A DNA stretch of 64,000 bases from assembly GCA_036873135.1 (NCBI GenBank), contig JAPTYO010000007.1, positions 5,934,763-5,998,762 on the forward strand. Direction: 5' to 3'. The position numbers and the translations under genes are program-made. Of the stretch, positions 1 through 13,700 are shown piece by piece. The notes under the pieces were generated by a model that was given only the letters and a program-made list of their open reading frames with translations, made no database searches and was not told the origin of the DNA. Position 1 is the first letter of the stretch. Every line of letters begins with the position of its first letter. Origin of the DNA: Clarkia xantiana subsp. parviflora (taxonomy: Eukaryota > Streptophyta > Magnoliopsida > Myrtales > Onagraceae).

Positions 1-732
1 TTACACTTACACCCCTAGACATTACTGTATTTTTCTAAATAGAAAGATAATACTAAATTGTTCGGCAAGTGCTTTGCACGCGATGGGAAGTCTCGAGGAG
101 CTTTCAATTTCTGGTCGGGTCACCCGATCAGATCGGGTTTGGATATTGGGATGCTGATTTGGTTGGTGAAGTCCACGTGGTTGATGTATTTTTTTTTTTA
201 ACCATGTGGTTTGATTTTAAATATGGCAAATTATGTCGTATTTAAAATTAAATATATATGATTTTGTTAGAGATATATTTACCCTTTTATATAAGTTGAA
301 GCAACTTGTACTAGTATTATAGTAAGAAATCAAATTTAAGAGGTGGTTTCAGACATAAATCTATTTTAAGAAATCATTAATTTATTTAAAAGAATTAAAA
401 TTATCTCATCATCATATATATAATGCAAATCACATTTCACACTCTTTCCATTTTAGACGATGTCTCATCTCAACGTTGTGATATTATGTATATTTTATAT
501 TTTCTTTATAAATTTCACTAGACTCGACATATTTTCTTAAAAAATCTATAAAAATTAATAATACCAAGTAGATCATATATCATACATCGAGATTACATCG
601 GTTATGGTGCATGCATATGATTATGTAAGAATTAAATTAGTGGTAGTTGCTCTGATTTCAATGTTGTCTCTTCACTGGACCACCACCCAAGTTGTCCTTT
701 ATTATATACATATAATGATAATAAATATAAAA

Positions 733-768
<36 letters not shown>

Positions 769-3238
769 GTAGGCCTGTGTGCTGTAGGGCGTATATACTT
801 CGGCGCCAAATTGCATATTCCAAAACCAAATAATCATCAAATTATCCAACCATATTAAGTGCTTCTAGTTATGAAAAACCAATCGATCTGATGTTGCCAA
901 GGGCCTTCTTCGAAATAAAACAAAACAAATAATCTGAATTACTGAGTAGTGAGCAATCAGTGTGGATCCTACCACCTTAAGTGAATCACATATATATATA
1001 TGATAAATATAAATATATATACATGAATTATAAATTTATATTTAGAAATTATTAGGATCATTCGATATATTTTTTATTTTTCTTCTAGTTTTTGTTTGTG
1101 AGCGACTCAACGTGGCGCATTATAAATGTTAAATTCGTCAATAATATCATTACTTAATTTAATTGAAGGATTTCAATCTAAATTATAATTGTTTAGATAT
1201 TGACAAAATAATTTGCTGATGTTGCAAATTTACCATATAGGAATTCAAACAGATTATTATTAGGTACGTAGTGAAAAGAAATAAAATTTTAGGAACCGGG
1301 CCGTGCACATATATATGTGAGTATGTGACTGTCCACGCGGAAAATAGATTCTCTCTCGTGCATTATATTGTTTTGTTAGGATTTTGTTCCCTAGCACGTG
1401 GAAAACGAGTCGAAAACGGAACTCCGTCCCATCCCATGCATGTCCTAATAATAAAGCCTAAAACTGCCAAAGGACGACAGTTGTAAAGACTAAAGAGTGG
1501 ACCGGACGGACAGCTGGACCATGCTGCGACCTGCCACATCGTCCACAATTGATGACATATATATATATTAATGGTTGAACGCATCATTTCTTAACTAACA
1601 TGAGATTGTTCAAAATCTCGAGACTTTGGTAATGTAAAAATATTAACGATTAACATTTTATTTATTACAAGCTGATCAATGTGACTGATACTTAATTTAG
1701 ACAGATAGCAAACATAGTATTTATGCTATCATTAGATAAATAGTAATAGTTTTTTTTTTTTTTTTTTACTTACCGGTTGGTTTTAGGAAGGGCTCATTTG
1801 GAGAACGGTACCCGTAGCATGATTGTTCTACCTTTAAATTAATCTCCACTTGCATTGGATCAGATTTGAGTGGTAAAATACTGACCATAAATATTTTTAC
1901 ATTTTTATTATCATTAGCGAATATTGAACTCTAACCTCTAGTAAAGTAATAAAACGCTGAATCTACATATTACATAGTTTTGGTAATAGTATTGTCAATT
2001 CAAGGCCACCAACGTGATAGAAATTAGAACGAGTACACTACTTTCAATTGTTTGGAGTATGGACGATCATTATTGTACGTAAACTAGTACAATAATAATG
2101 GGAAGGAAGAAGTAAGAGGATGACGTCAAAACTGAAAAAAAAAAAAAAATCAAAGATAAATAATTGGAGCTAGGGAATAGATAATATTTATTTAAATAAA
2201 TTATTAATATAGCTGTGTCTGCTTTTGAACCGTCACTGGGGATAAGTCCCCATCACTCACTCTATGCATCCAGCTATATCGCATTACTTTCTCTGTGTCC
2301 TGTCGTTTTGTGATAAACTTAAGTTAAAATATTATAATTAATTGAAGTCATTAAATTAAACTGTTATATATCAGCTTTTGCTTGGGAACTCATTAACTAG
2401 ATAATTATCGAATACGTGCCCACTTCTGACTATGTAGAGAATGTTTATGCTGTTACGTTAAGAGAATCAATGCATGTGCCGATATCCAAAAACTTAAATG
2501 GGTGAGTTCCTATTCCCACTATTAACGATGTCTTTTTGTAAAAAATTTTTTTTTTTTTCAAACACCAAAACCAATAACATAACAGACTATTTAAATTTAA
2601 ACATAAGAAGCGTGAATAATTTTTTTTTATAATACAAACAACTAAACTATAAGATATACGATAATGATCTTAAAGAAGGGAGCCTATCTTGGAGACTTAT
2701 AATGAAATTAATAAAGAAGAAGAAAAAAAATTAAGCTTGAGCTAAACATTTGATTTGATGAAAAAAAATGAACAAGAAAGAATTCTGAGTAAAAAATTAG
2801 TTATTACAAAATTAAAATATTGCTTGCTGCTCTTCTGTAAAAAAAAAAAAAAAAAAAAAAGATTCACATTAAGTGTTTTTGGGGTTATAGAGTTAAAAAT
2901 AATAAATTTTCTATTAATGAGGCGGTTTATCCGGATATCGTGGTTCCTGTCAATTAATAATACTACTAACATGTGTGTCTTGAAGTGTATTTGCCTTTTG
3001 CTTTGCAATTGCAACAATGGGAGAAAACCCATCAATTGCATCAATATTTATTTAGGGAAGAAATAAGAAAAAAAAACCGTAAGAATAAGAAGATCTCCAA
3101 AAAAAAAAAAAAAAAAGTTCTTACCATATAGTAAAAAGTAGTTTGTTGCTCTTTATTTAAAAAAAAAAAAAAGTTGGTTTAGTGTTGTTTGGTTTTGTGT
3201 CTCGGGGACTAAAATATAAGGATTTTTGTATAAAAAAA
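1..3238. other. Gene-free AT-rich intergenic DNA
   Basis: I see no coding exon here. The stretch holds short (TA)n runs (about 738-765), long A or T runs (1750-1767, 2136-2149, 2839-2860, 3101-3116) and scattered open frames with no family resemblance. Nothing resembling a tRNA, rRNA or long inverted repeat stood out. Confidence 0.6.
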
Positions 3239-3770
3239 GGTTTATTGACTAAAAAATTCTCCAATGTTTACCCTAGGTTAAAATTAGGTGTCTGAAGTTT
3301 GAAATGTTAAAATAGACTGTTACAAGTTTTATTTTTGTTGAAATTTGGTGTCGTTGTGCGTCTTTTCATCTCCATTCAATCATTTCCATCAACCCACCAA
3401 CCCACTCATAACCCATCACTCTTTACTTTTTACAAAATCGTCAAATTTCACCTAAAAATTGAACATTAAAAAAAAAGTTTCTAGAAGAGTGGTGTGCAGC
3501 CATTTTCCAAGAACAATAGAACGAGATTTACTTACCCGGATGTGACCAACTTTTTAGGTGACGGTCTCGGCAAGATGACGAGCATGGAGTGTGTATGAGA
3601 TCTCGAATTTGACAGACAGTTTCGTCGGAATTGACTTCTCTAAAATAATTACACCGAGACACCAAATTTCAACAAAAATGAAACTTGGGACAGTCCATTT
3701 TAACATTTCAAACTTCAGACACCTAATTTTAACATAGGGTAAACATTGGACAGTTTTTAGTTATTAACCC
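3239..3770. mobile_element. Foldback MULE-type MITE
   Basis: Two arms of about 110 bp (3239-3352 and 3653-3770) are near-perfect reverse complements; both contain the phrase TTAGGTGTCTGAAGTTTG on one strand or the other. The arms are flanked by TAAAAAAA on both sides, a plausible 8-9 bp target duplication, although low complexity weakens that call. The right terminus reads GGGTTAATAAC inward, like other MULE-type elements in this window. The interior of about 300 bp has no gene. Confidence 0.75.
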
Positions 3771-4155
3771 TAAAAAAAAGGTTAAGGGGTAAAAAAATTA
3801 AGTAAAATGTGTTTGGAGATTTCTGTAAAAAATAAAGAGTTAACGGGGAGTTAAAATGAATATATTAACGTTTAAAAAAAGTCGAGGGTAAAAAAAAAAT
3901 GGGGCAAAATATTTTGGGGGATTTTTGTGAAGAAAAAAGAGTTGAGTGATGAAAAAAAAGGTTGGGTAAAATATTGTGTTTAGGGAGTTAGAATGAAATG
4001 ATACTAGCTAAAAAAATGCAAAAAAGTGAGATAGTTGGTAATTAAACTTAGAAAATATATATTATTAGATTATTTTTTTTAATAATTGTGAGTTAAACTC
4101 TGAAACACTGGTACTAATTATTTAAATATATAATATTTTTTTAAATGAATGAACG
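3771..4155. other. AT-rich intergenic stretch
   Basis: This is A/T-rich DNA with repeated GGGTAAAAA-like and TTAAGGGG-like phrases. I see no gene or element boundary in it. Confidence 0.5.
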
Positions 4156-4659
4156 TAGGGATGGCAACGGGTCTCGGGGCCCCGCTGACCCGGATTTGAC
4201 CCGCCGACCCACGGGTCACGAGTCGGGTGGAGCTCGGGTCGGTCGGGTCCGTGTCTAGAGACCCGGAGCCCCGTAGACCCGCCCCGAAATGCATATATAT
4301 ATAATATATATTTTTTTATGTTAATATGATCTAACATTTACTAAACAATATGGTTAATATAGTACATATATAAATAACATGGACCAAATTACAAATAGAT
4401 GTATATTTAGATTATTAGGATTTGTTAATTTGGTGTTTGGATTTGAATTTGTATTTGTAATGAATTTGATGTATTTACTGTTTATATTTGATTGGTGTTA
4501 GATTTATGTTTTACATTTATATATAATGTAATATTTTGACAAAAAATTTGTATTTAATATTGAAAAGTGAAAAAAAAAAAATAATAATAATTGTTCACAT
4601 GGCGGGGCGGGTCGGGGCCCGCGGGATTGTTGACCCGACCCGCCCCGTTGCCATCCCTA
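4156..4659. mobile_element. hAT-like non-autonomous element
   Basis: The element begins TAGGGATGGCAACGGG and ends with its reverse complement, a terminal inverted repeat of about 16 bp of the kind common in plant hAT-like elements. GC-rich subterminal blocks rich in GGGTC/GACCC (4160-4290 and 4600-4650) contrast sharply with the AT-rich core. I do not see a matching 8 bp target duplication (AATGAACG on the left, TTTCACAA on the right), so it is either old or one end has been altered. It has no coding capacity. Confidence 0.7.
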
Positions 4660-5230
4660 TTTCACAAGTGCAAAATATATATTTATATAAAAAACAAAAT
4701 AGCGAGAAAATTTGGTTATCGGGCCTATGTCTTTTAATAGGCCTATAAAGAGGCTTCTTTGGACCTTGAGAACTTTTTTGGGCCAATAGTATGTGCTTAC
4801 CTTCACTATTCTAACTATATATATCATTTTATTTGTAAGTGGCCTATATATATTTCAATATTTGCATGTACGATTTCTGCCTTATATGGTCGGGCTCTCT
4901 ACCATGTTTCTAAATCAGTATATTATTAAGGCGAACTTACTTGTAACATAGGTGTACAACTTTAAAAGTATAAAAAAAAAATTAACTACACATAATATTT
5001 GTATCATACTTTTAATAATATCGATTTCCTTATGAAATTCACATTTAGGGAAATAAAAAAAATTTATATATTATACAAATTATGATGAAGAAATAACAAA
5101 CTATTAAAGAAGGAGCTGAGGGTCTAAAATATTTGGTGTTTTGTAAGGATGCATTTCGAACGAATTTAATATAAAAAAAAGTCACAATCACGGTGCTTGT
5201 GGACTATAGTAAAAAGACTTATTCTGGTCT
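4660..5230. other. AT-rich intergenic stretch
   Basis: No coding frame or recognisable element is visible between the hAT-like element and the nested MULE-type element. Confidence 0.5.
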
Positions 5231-5438
5231 ACTTTTAAACGGGTTAGTAACCAATTGTTACATAAACTCTGAGCAATTTAAAAATAGCTACCTCAACTTT
5301 ATTTTTTAAAATTATTGATCAAAACTTTCAATTTTCCAGGAAATTGCTACATCTGTTTTTAATTTCCGTTAAATTGGACAGAAATGAGCTTGCTTACGCC
5401 ACATGGAGTCTTTTCATGTGTAGTCAATATTAATTTAA

Positions 5439-5928
5439 GGGTTAATAGGTGTTTTGGTCTATGATATTTGACAACTTTTGGGTTTTGGTCTATGATGTTT
5501 ATTTTTTTCTAATTTTGGTCTCACATGTTTGCATATTTTTTCTAGTTTTGGTATTTCCGTTGCATTCCGTTAATATTTTCCGTTAAGTGACATGTGCAAG
5601 TCACGTGATCCACCCTAAACTTGTGATTTTGTTCAATTTAGTCCTAAAGTCTCAAAATTGACCCAAATTGGAGAAGTCAATTTTGAGACTCTAGGACTAA
5701 GTTGAACAAAAAAAAAAAGGTTAAGTATTAGAGGGACTAAATTGAACAAAATCAAAAGTTTAGGGTGGATCACGTGACTTACACGTGTCAATTAACGGAA
5801 AAAATTAACGGAAAGACTAAAACTAGAAAAAATATGCAAACATATGAGACCAAAACTAGGCAAAAATAAACATCATGGACCAAAACTCAAAAGTCGTCAA
5901 ACATCATAGACTAAAACACATATTAACC
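5439..5928. mobile_element. Nested long-TIR MULE-type MITE
   Basis: Two arms of about 230 bp form a long inverted repeat; GTTTTGGTCTATGAT in the left arm reappears as its reverse complement in the right. The element is flanked by the direct repeat ATTAATTTAA (5429-5438 and 5929-5938). It interrupts the surrounding element 5241-6399, so it is the younger of the two. A G-box core CACGTG occurs in both arms (about 5602 and 5770). No coding capacity. Confidence 0.85.
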
Positions 5929-6075
5929 ATTAATTTAAATATAAATTGAAAGTATTGCAATAAAATACATTCAATTGGACTTCTAGTCAATTTGAATGTC
6001 GTCTTTCAATTAAGTATCCAATTGAAAGTATTATGTTGCAATACTTTTAGTTTATGTTTGAATATATTTTGGGTA

Positions 6076-6212
6076 CGGACTATGCTACAACCTGTGAAAT
6101 TTCTTGTGAAATTTCCATAGAAAGTGATATAGGGTTCCATCAACAATACATTTGTTCATTTACTTACTCTTTCTTACTTTCTATTGAAATTTCACATTTT
6201 AAAGATTTACTA
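6076..6212. mobile_element. Small nested insertion, probably hAT-type
   Basis: A 137 bp insertion is flanked by TTTGGGTA on both sides (6068-6075 and 6213-6220). The related elements at 60030-60551 and 22735-23147 run through this point without it, so they show the empty site. The 8 bp duplication fits hAT transposition, but the terminal inverted repeats are weak. Confidence 0.7.
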
Positions 6213-6409
6213 TTTGGGTACACATGAAATTACTTCATATGGTCAAAACATATTCATTTTCATGTCCAATGAATTGAAATAGATATAGTAATTTGATCGG
6301 AAATTGATAGTTTATATAGCTAATTTTGAAAAATTAATAAGAGTTAAATAACAATTAGTAAATTTGTCAAATTTCAAGAAGTAATTTGATTATTAACCCA
6401 CTTCTAAAC

Positions 6410-6710
6410 CTAATTATTTTCCATAAATCAAACAAGTAGCTTTCACTTTCAGCATGGGTATTAATGTGATGTCATGTTCGACGGAAAATGAAGCATCATA
6501 AGAAACGATAAAATGTTATGGGGGAGGCAGACGACTAGACTGGTAGATCCTTCCAAAAGCCATAAATCTCTGATTCTCTCTACCACAGATGCAGACAACC
6601 ATGGAAGTTACCTGGAAGCCGCGGGAAACGCAACGAAACGCCACATAAACCAACTGATCCAAGACCTCGTCGAGCTATTGAGCGCCTCTCTCGCCATCTC
6701 TGTCGACACA
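6410..6710 (+). other. 5' leader and promoter-proximal region of the NRAMP gene
   Basis: The DNA between the nested MITE and the NRAMP start codon becomes GC-richer after about 6580. An in-frame upstream ATG at 6513 would add 66 residues, but that stretch looks nothing like the family N-terminus and is read here as 5' UTR. I do not see a convincing TATA box. Confidence 0.45.
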
Positions 6711-9350
6711 ATGCCGCCGCAGGATCCAGACGCCGCGCAGTCTCTCCTGGCGCCACCGCCGCCGCCAGAGCATATCCTTGAAGAAACCGCCTATGAACAA
6801 TCGGAGAAGGTCCACGTTGTTGGCGTTGACGAACGGGATCTCGACCGAGCCAGCTCGTCGGAGGCGCCTCCATTCTCGTGGCGCAAGCTCTGGCTATTCA
6901 CTGGCCCAGGTTTCCTGATGAGCATTGCGTTCCTCGACCCGGGGAACCTTGAGGGGGACCTCCAGGCTGGCGCGATCGCTGGGTACTCTCTGCTGTGGCT
7001 TCTCTTCTGGGCTACTGCCATGGGGCTGCTGGTCCAGCTCCTGTCAGCGCGGCTCGGTGTGGCCACGGGCCGCCACCTCGCCGAGCTGTGTAGGGAGGAG
7101 TACCCGGTTTGGGCGAGGATGGTGCTTTGGTTGATGGCGGAGGTGGCTCTGATTGGAGCGGATATTCAGGAGGTGATCGGGAGTGCGATCGCGATTAGGG
7201 TTTTGAGCAAGGGATTGTTGCCGCTTTGGTCTGGAGTTATCATCACTGCTGCTGATTGGTAAGTACTTGTTCTGTAATTGCTTCAAATTTCGGTTCATAT
7301 AAACTGTAAATTACGTTCATTTCTTAGTATCTAGTTACACTTACTAATTCTGCTAAACCTTCATTTTTAGTTTTGATTTTGGCCAATGGTTTTAGTTAGT
7401 TAAGCATATCAAGATTTTGATGATCTTTTGGCCCCTTTCCTGCCATGGCCAGTTGGTATTTTTATCTGTCTTTATACACAGAAAAAATAGTGCAAACTTA
7501 TCTTCAAGTCTGGTCTTATCAGTGAATTGCATTAGATTATACCTAACTAAGTATGCAAACCTCATCTTTTGGTGGATTTTTAATTCCTTGGTTTGTCAAA
7601 TCAAGTAGAAGTTGACCAAATCTAAAAGGTTCATTCTTTTGGCTCCTTTCATGCCACAGTTGGTCACTGCAAATTGATCTAGATAATGATAGTGACAGAG
7701 AATAAGATAATGCTAATTCATATATTAAGGATAACATTTGATGAAATATGCGAACCTCATCTTGTGGTGCCATTCATGCCTTGGTTGGTCAAATCAAGTG
7801 AAGTTGATCGTCAAGGTAGCATATAAAAATTTGATCTTTTGGTTAGTTTCATGCTACGGTTGGTCACCATTTTCTATTAATATTGGTAAAAGAAAAGGCT
7901 CCATATCAATTATCAAACAAGATTATACCAAATGTTAATCCCCAAATGGGAGGATGAGTTGAATTTAGAGTCGAAGTTGTATATATTTCAGTTACAGTAA
8001 GGAACAAAATTTTCTTCTAGTGTCTGGAAACCTGATATAATTCATCAAGAATACTTCTATTCTAATCTTTTGTTTGCTGGACTTTAATTTTTGCCCCACA
8101 GTTGCAGTCATTCATTCATTCAATTATTTTTGTTTTTTTAATAAAAATCACCCAGAAAGATTGATATTTTTAATTTTCTGGGATCGCCACAGTTTCATCT
8201 TTTTGTTTCTTGAGAACTATGGTGTGAGGAAACTGGAAGCAGTTTTTGCTGTTCTGATAGCAACAATGGGGCTCTCTTTCGCTTGGATGTTTGGTGAAGC
8301 AAAGCCAAATGCAGGGGATCTTCTTCTGGGTAAATATAGCTTCTAATTAGTTAGAATTGGACATTTTAAAATATAAAAAAAACTCCTCAATGTGATTAAT
8401 TGTTTTTTTAAAATAAAAAAACAGGAATATTGATTCCAAAACTGAGCTCTAAGACAATACAGCAAGCAGTGAGTGTGGTTGGATGCATCATAATGCCACA
8501 CAACGTGTTTTTACACTCTGCCCTCGTCCAATCCCGAGAGGTCGACCACCGTAATAAAGGCAGAGTGCAAGAAGCCTTAAACTACTACTCCATAGAGTCC
8601 ACAGTGGCCCTCGCCATCTCCTTCATGATCAACCTCTTCGTGACAGCTGTCTTTGCAGAGGGCTTTTATGGAACATCCATTGCCGGCTCCTTAGGACTAG
8701 TCAATGCAGGACAGTACCTTCAAGAGAAGTACGGGGGTGGAATCTTCCCAATTCTGTACATATGGGGAATTGGATTATTAGCTGCGGGGCAGAGCAGCAC
8801 GATCACGGGGACCTATGCGGGTCAGTTCATCATGGGTGGGTTTTTAAACATGAGGTTGAAGAAGTGGATGAGGGCTCTGATAACCCGAAGCTTTGCCATT
8901 GTCCCGACAATGGTTGTTGCACTTGTGTTTGACCGATCTGAGGACAGTCTAGACGTTATGAACGAATGGCTCAATGTTCTTCAATCTGTTCAGATTCCGT
9001 TTGCACTGATTCCACTCCTTTGCTTGGTGTCCAAGGAACGAATCATGGGAAGCTTCAAAATCGGACCTTTTGTTAAGGTATGTTTGGTTGTTCCCCTTCC
9101 TTTTGTATGAAGGTGAGGTTGATTCCATTTCATTTGTTTGGTATTATTTCTGCAGATTGTTGCATGGACTGTAGCTGTACTGGTGATGGTGATCAATGGG
9201 TATCTATTGGTGGATTTCTTCAACGATGAAGCAAATGGAATCGGGTTTATTGCCTTTGCCTGTGCATTTACAGTTGCGTATCTCTCATTCATCACTTACC
9301 TTGTTCTTCGAGAGACGAACTTTGCTGCTCTGAGTCGTTTTTTCCGGTAA
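6711..9350 (+). CDS. NRAMP: NRAMP divalent metal transporter (NRAMP2-5 clade)
   Basis: This is a proton-coupled transporter of Mn, Fe and similar divalent metals in endomembranes, such as the vacuole or trans-Golgi network in plant relatives. Exons: 6711-7258, 8193-8329, 8425-9077, 9156-9350, with canonical splice sites, giving 510 residues, the usual length. The metal-site motif in TM1 is DPGN (residues 76-79), and the TM6 motif is CIIMPHN (C249, M252, H254). The conserved transport signature [14 protein letters not shown] follows in exon 3. The acidic N-terminus and four-exon structure fit the plant NRAMP2-5 clade rather than the NRAMP1/6 clade. I chose the ATG at 6711 because MPPQD... fits family starts better than the in-frame ATG at 6513. 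Intron 1 (934 bp) is the longest. The C-terminus is short and ends in a phenylalanine/arginine-rich tail. Assignment within the clade is not settled. Confidence 0.93.
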
Positions 9351-10714
9351 AGACATCGGTACAGTAAAAGTAAAATCTTCCAGGCGTATATTCGGAATGT
9401 AAATGGGAATAATGGATGGCCAAATAATGCTGCTATGGGTTTGAGGATAGAAATGTAACATAATATAGAGGAGCAGTGTCATAGTTATGCTATTGATTTG
9501 TCCATTGTTATTATCTGCTAATTAGCAGAGGATGTAGGGAAGAGCCTCATGGCTTTGTTCTGTGTGTTTCCTTGTAAAAGCATAAGATTAAACATCCATG
9601 TTGCAGAGCAACCATGATGTGCTGCAAAATGCAAATTGTATGTACAGATGCAATGTTGTAATTGTTCATTTATTTTATTTTTTATTGGCAAACAAAATAC
9701 TGCTTAAAAGTTTTTTTTTTGGGCAGAAAATGTTGCTTAAAAGAAAGATCAAGTTGTAACTGGCTGCAATATATATAATCTAAGTTTTGTTCATTCTCTG
9801 GCTCTCAAGTTTCATTAAAGGTAAAGTTATAATAGTATGGCTCTTTCAAAACCTCCCAGGCAGAATGAAATTCTCTAAATAAGGACAGTGAAAATACTTT
9901 CCTTTTTTTTGCCACTTCCTTATATTTTTCTTAGAAAAGCACTATCTTAATAAGAAAGAAGATGTGTCCGGCCAATTGGTTTATTGTACCCCTTCTCCTC
10001 TACTTTCTATCTTAATTTTAGATTGTAACCCAAACTGATTTTGATTATTATTATATAATAAAGCATTGCTTCTGGCCAATAATAATAATAATAAGATTTA
10101 GATTTCATTTGGATCTAATTTTAGTAGAGAAAAAATGAATATTATTGCTATATTGCTTATTATATCATATATAATATGGTGTAGTGATTTATCACGTTAT
10201 CAATTAATCAGGATGTTAAAGTTTAAACCTCGCTAAAAATAGAAAAATATTAGTGCGACCGAGGATTGTCTAGGGTTATAAGAAGCATATTATGAGTGTT
10301 GACCTCTTGATTAGAGATTGGAGCTCCTAATACCATCTCACGAGAAAAATATATATAACAAAGATAGCAATTTATTGAGGTGTAATAATTTATTTATAAA
10401 TTAAAATTTTAATTTAAAAATATATAAAATAAATTTGAGGTAACTAATACAATATCACCTCACAATGTGGAAGTTAATCTCGCGCCATTGCTCGCTCCTT
10501 AAAAAAGGAGAAAACGGCGCCGTAACAATCTGAAAATGTTAAGGAAAGAAAGAAACCTTCAAATCAAATCTAGCATCAATCATACAGTTGACCTCCTCCC
10601 TCTTCGATTCTTTCTCTACCCAACTCAGAGAGGAGAAGAGAGAGGCCATAGCCAGACCTTCCCCCATCTCCATTGGATCTGTCCACCATTCGATTGGAGG
10701 ACATCTCTCTGCAA
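9351..10714. other. Intergenic region between NRAMP and aspartic protease
   Basis: This holds the NRAMP 3' UTR, AT-rich DNA and, from about 10580, the GC-richer leader of the next gene. Short AAT repeats occur at 10080-10095. I see no additional gene. Confidence 0.5.
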
Positions 10715-13700
10715 ATGGCGCGGCTACCGATTCTTACCACCGGCGCCACCGTTGCTCTGATTTTTCTTGTTCTAGCGACAGAATTCATTCCTGTTCCTGC
10801 GGATGTTGGTGGCACGACCAGATTCCTCCCGCCACCTAACGCCGGTGCACGCCCGGCCATGATCCTCCCGCTTTTCCCGTCACTGGCCAATGCATCCAGT
10901 TACTCTCCGGATTCCCTCCGCCGCCGCCTGAAGGGATCCAAAAAGGAAATCCTGCCCAATGCACGCATGTACCTTCATGACGATCTGCTTCTCAACGGGT
11001 AAGACCAGCTGGCGGATGAGGTTTTCTGCTTAGATCGTAGAAAAAGAGTGTTTGTTTTCTGCGATCTATCGGTTCGGTTTTTGAATCGTAGGTACTATTC
11101 GACGAGGCTTCTCATTGGAACACCACCGCAGAAGTTTGCTCTGATTGTTGACACAGGGAGCACTGTGACTTACGTGCCATGCTCTACTTGCGATCAGTGT
11201 GGCCAACACCAGGTAATTCTTTAGTTTTCCCCCCTATAATTTCTTTCTGCAGAAAATCATTTATTGAAGTTACTTATTGTTCATAAATGGATTTTATAAA
11301 TTAATGAGTTAGCAAGACTATGGAAGTTAGTTGTAGAACTAGGTAGAAAGGGAACAAAAAGTGCACATGCTTTGGAGGTGTATGAAAAGCATGTTGCCGA
11401 ATGCTGACATTTAGTCCTTTTGGATTTTGCTTCATAAGTCCAGTTGTTTTTCAACAGTTATCCTGGTTGTTATATTGTAACGTCATTTGTTTCGTTTGGC
11501 ATATCATGGCTTCTTGGAATAACTACAAATCTTTTCATAAGCTTAATAGAAGTGCAGTTGACTAAATAATTAAGATATCAGCCTAATAATCATTGATTTC
11601 TTAAAAGTATGTTTGTGAATAGATTGTACTACACCTTTTGGATTCACCATAAGGATGATTCATATATCAGTGGATACTTAATTTGTGTTAAAATGAGATT
11701 TCCTGAGCCAGTAAAAGGAAACATTGATACGTCTTCAACTATAATATGCGTGTAACAATGATATGTTCTACACCATGTAGAGTTTAGTGCCGATGAGATG
11801 ATTTGTGGAAGTAGGTAAAGATTTTTCTTTCGAGTTTCGATTGGGTAATCTAGTAGTAAATTTGAAATATCAAGAGCCTGATATTTTCCTATCAGTTAAA
11901 GTGAGATATTCAAAATGGCCACCCGGATTCTGATTAGGGTGTATCATTGTCTCTATAGACCCACAAACAAGCGTTCCCAGCTACAATTGACCATAACTAC
12001 AATTCTATAGTATATCGTCTGCTACCAGATTAAATGTTTGTTGCCATATTGGAATGAGCTGTCTACGTAGTGTTGAGGACTAATTGACAAATGGGTATTT
12101 GATGAAATACGAGGAGTTCCACAGAGCTAATTCTCTCAATGCCCTTTATATTTTATGTTTGCTATCCTTTTGTGATTTCTGTCATTCCAATTACGAGTTC
12201 AACAACTAATTAAGAGTGGTTTTTGCAATTCAGGATCCAAAGTTCCAGCCTGATTTGTCAAGCACCTACTCAGCTGTTAAATGCAACCCAGATTGCAATT
12301 GTGATGTTGATCGAAGGTATTGTGTTTATGAGAGACAGTATGCTGAGATGAGTAGTAGCAGCGGTGTTCTGGGTGAAGATCTCATATCATTTGGTAATTT
12401 GAGTGACCTCGACCCTCAACGTGTTACTTTTGGGTGCGAGAATGTTGAGACTGGGGACCTTTACAGCCAACGTGCAGATGGTATCATGGGATTAGGTCGT
12501 GGTGATCTGAGTATCATGGACCAGCTTGTGGGAAAAGGTGCAATTAGTGACTCATTCTCTTTATGTTATGGTGGAATGGAAATTGGTGGAGGTGCAATGG
12601 TCCTAGGGCGAATTTCTCCACCATCCGGCATGGTATTTTCACAATCTGATATTGGCCGTAGGTACGTTTCTCAAACATGGCACCTCATAATCTGGATTAC
12701 TACTCTTTATCTTTCCTAGCAAGTATGTTTTGATACATCTCACAATTTACTCTAGTTTCGGGATGGTAACAGTCCATATTACAATATTGATCTGAAGGAG
12801 ATACACGTGGGGGGAAAGGCACTACCCGTCAACTCAGGTGTGTTCGATGAAAGATATGGAACAGTCATGGATAGTGGTACCACATATGCGTACCTTCCTG
12901 AGGCTGCCTTTTCATCTTTCAAAGACGCTGTAGGTTTTATATTTCCTTTAGTTTTTCTTAATGTCACTTTCATTTCTAGCAAGATAACTTATTATATCTC
13001 ACCGTAATGCAGGTTATGAAGGAGGTTCAGTCCTTAAAGCAGATCCATGGTCCTGATCCAAACTACAATGATATTTGCTTCTCCGGTGCTGGGAGGTACT
13101 AGCATGAGTCAATAATTTGGATTTTCCTCTGTATAGTGATTTGCTGTATTAGTTTATGGTACGCATTAACTTCTTGTCCCCTCTTCTTCTAGTGATGTAT
13201 CCAAATTGTCAAAGTCCTTCCCCACCGTAGATATGGTTTTCGGCAATGGGCAAAAGTTGGCACTTTCACCAGAAAATTACCTGTTCCGGGTGAGTTTTTC
13301 TGTTCCTCTCTTGTATATGAAGATTCTCAGAAAATGAAACATTATATTGAGCAGAGTTCCATTGTGGGTAATATTATTTACTTCTTTTATTATTTGCTAA
13401 CTGGTGGGCAATTGTTCTTTTTGGCATCTTAAGCATTCAAAAGTGCGGGGTGCATATTGCTTGGGGGTTTTTCAGAACGGGAGGGACCCAACAACTCTCC
13501 TTGGTGGTTAGTCACCTTTCAGAATTTAACAACTTACTGGAAATTTTGTTTCTTCTTTCATGTGGTTATGCATATAACTCTTGTAATGTGGGACAGGAAT
13601 TCTTGTTCGCAATACACTTGTAACTTATGACCGAGAGAATTCAAAAATTGGTTTTTGGAAGACGAATTGTTCGGAGTTATGGGAAAGACTTCACTTGTCT

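Larger units (their letters stand above)
5241..6399. mobile_element. MULE-type MITE hosting two younger insertions
   Basis: The element runs from GGGTTAGTAACC to its approximate reverse complement GATTATTAACCC. It is flanked by ACTTTTAAAC (5231-5240) and ACTTCTAAAC (6400-6409), a 10 bp target duplication with one mismatch. It is paralogous to the 522 bp element at 60030-60551 and to a partial copy at about 22735-23147; all share phrases such as CAATTGAAAGTATT and CATGTGTA. Its extra length is explained by insertions at 5439-5928 and 6076-6212, which are absent at the matching points of the paralogues. Confidence 0.8.

Noticed and set aside
2742..3066. Open frames of about 100 codons on both strands
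   Set aside because: They run through poly-A/poly-T tracts, overlap each other and have no recognisable residues or motif.
6513..6710. In-frame N-terminal extension of the NRAMP protein
   Set aside because: The 66 extra residues have no transport-protein character or family counterpart; MPPQD at 6711 fits better.
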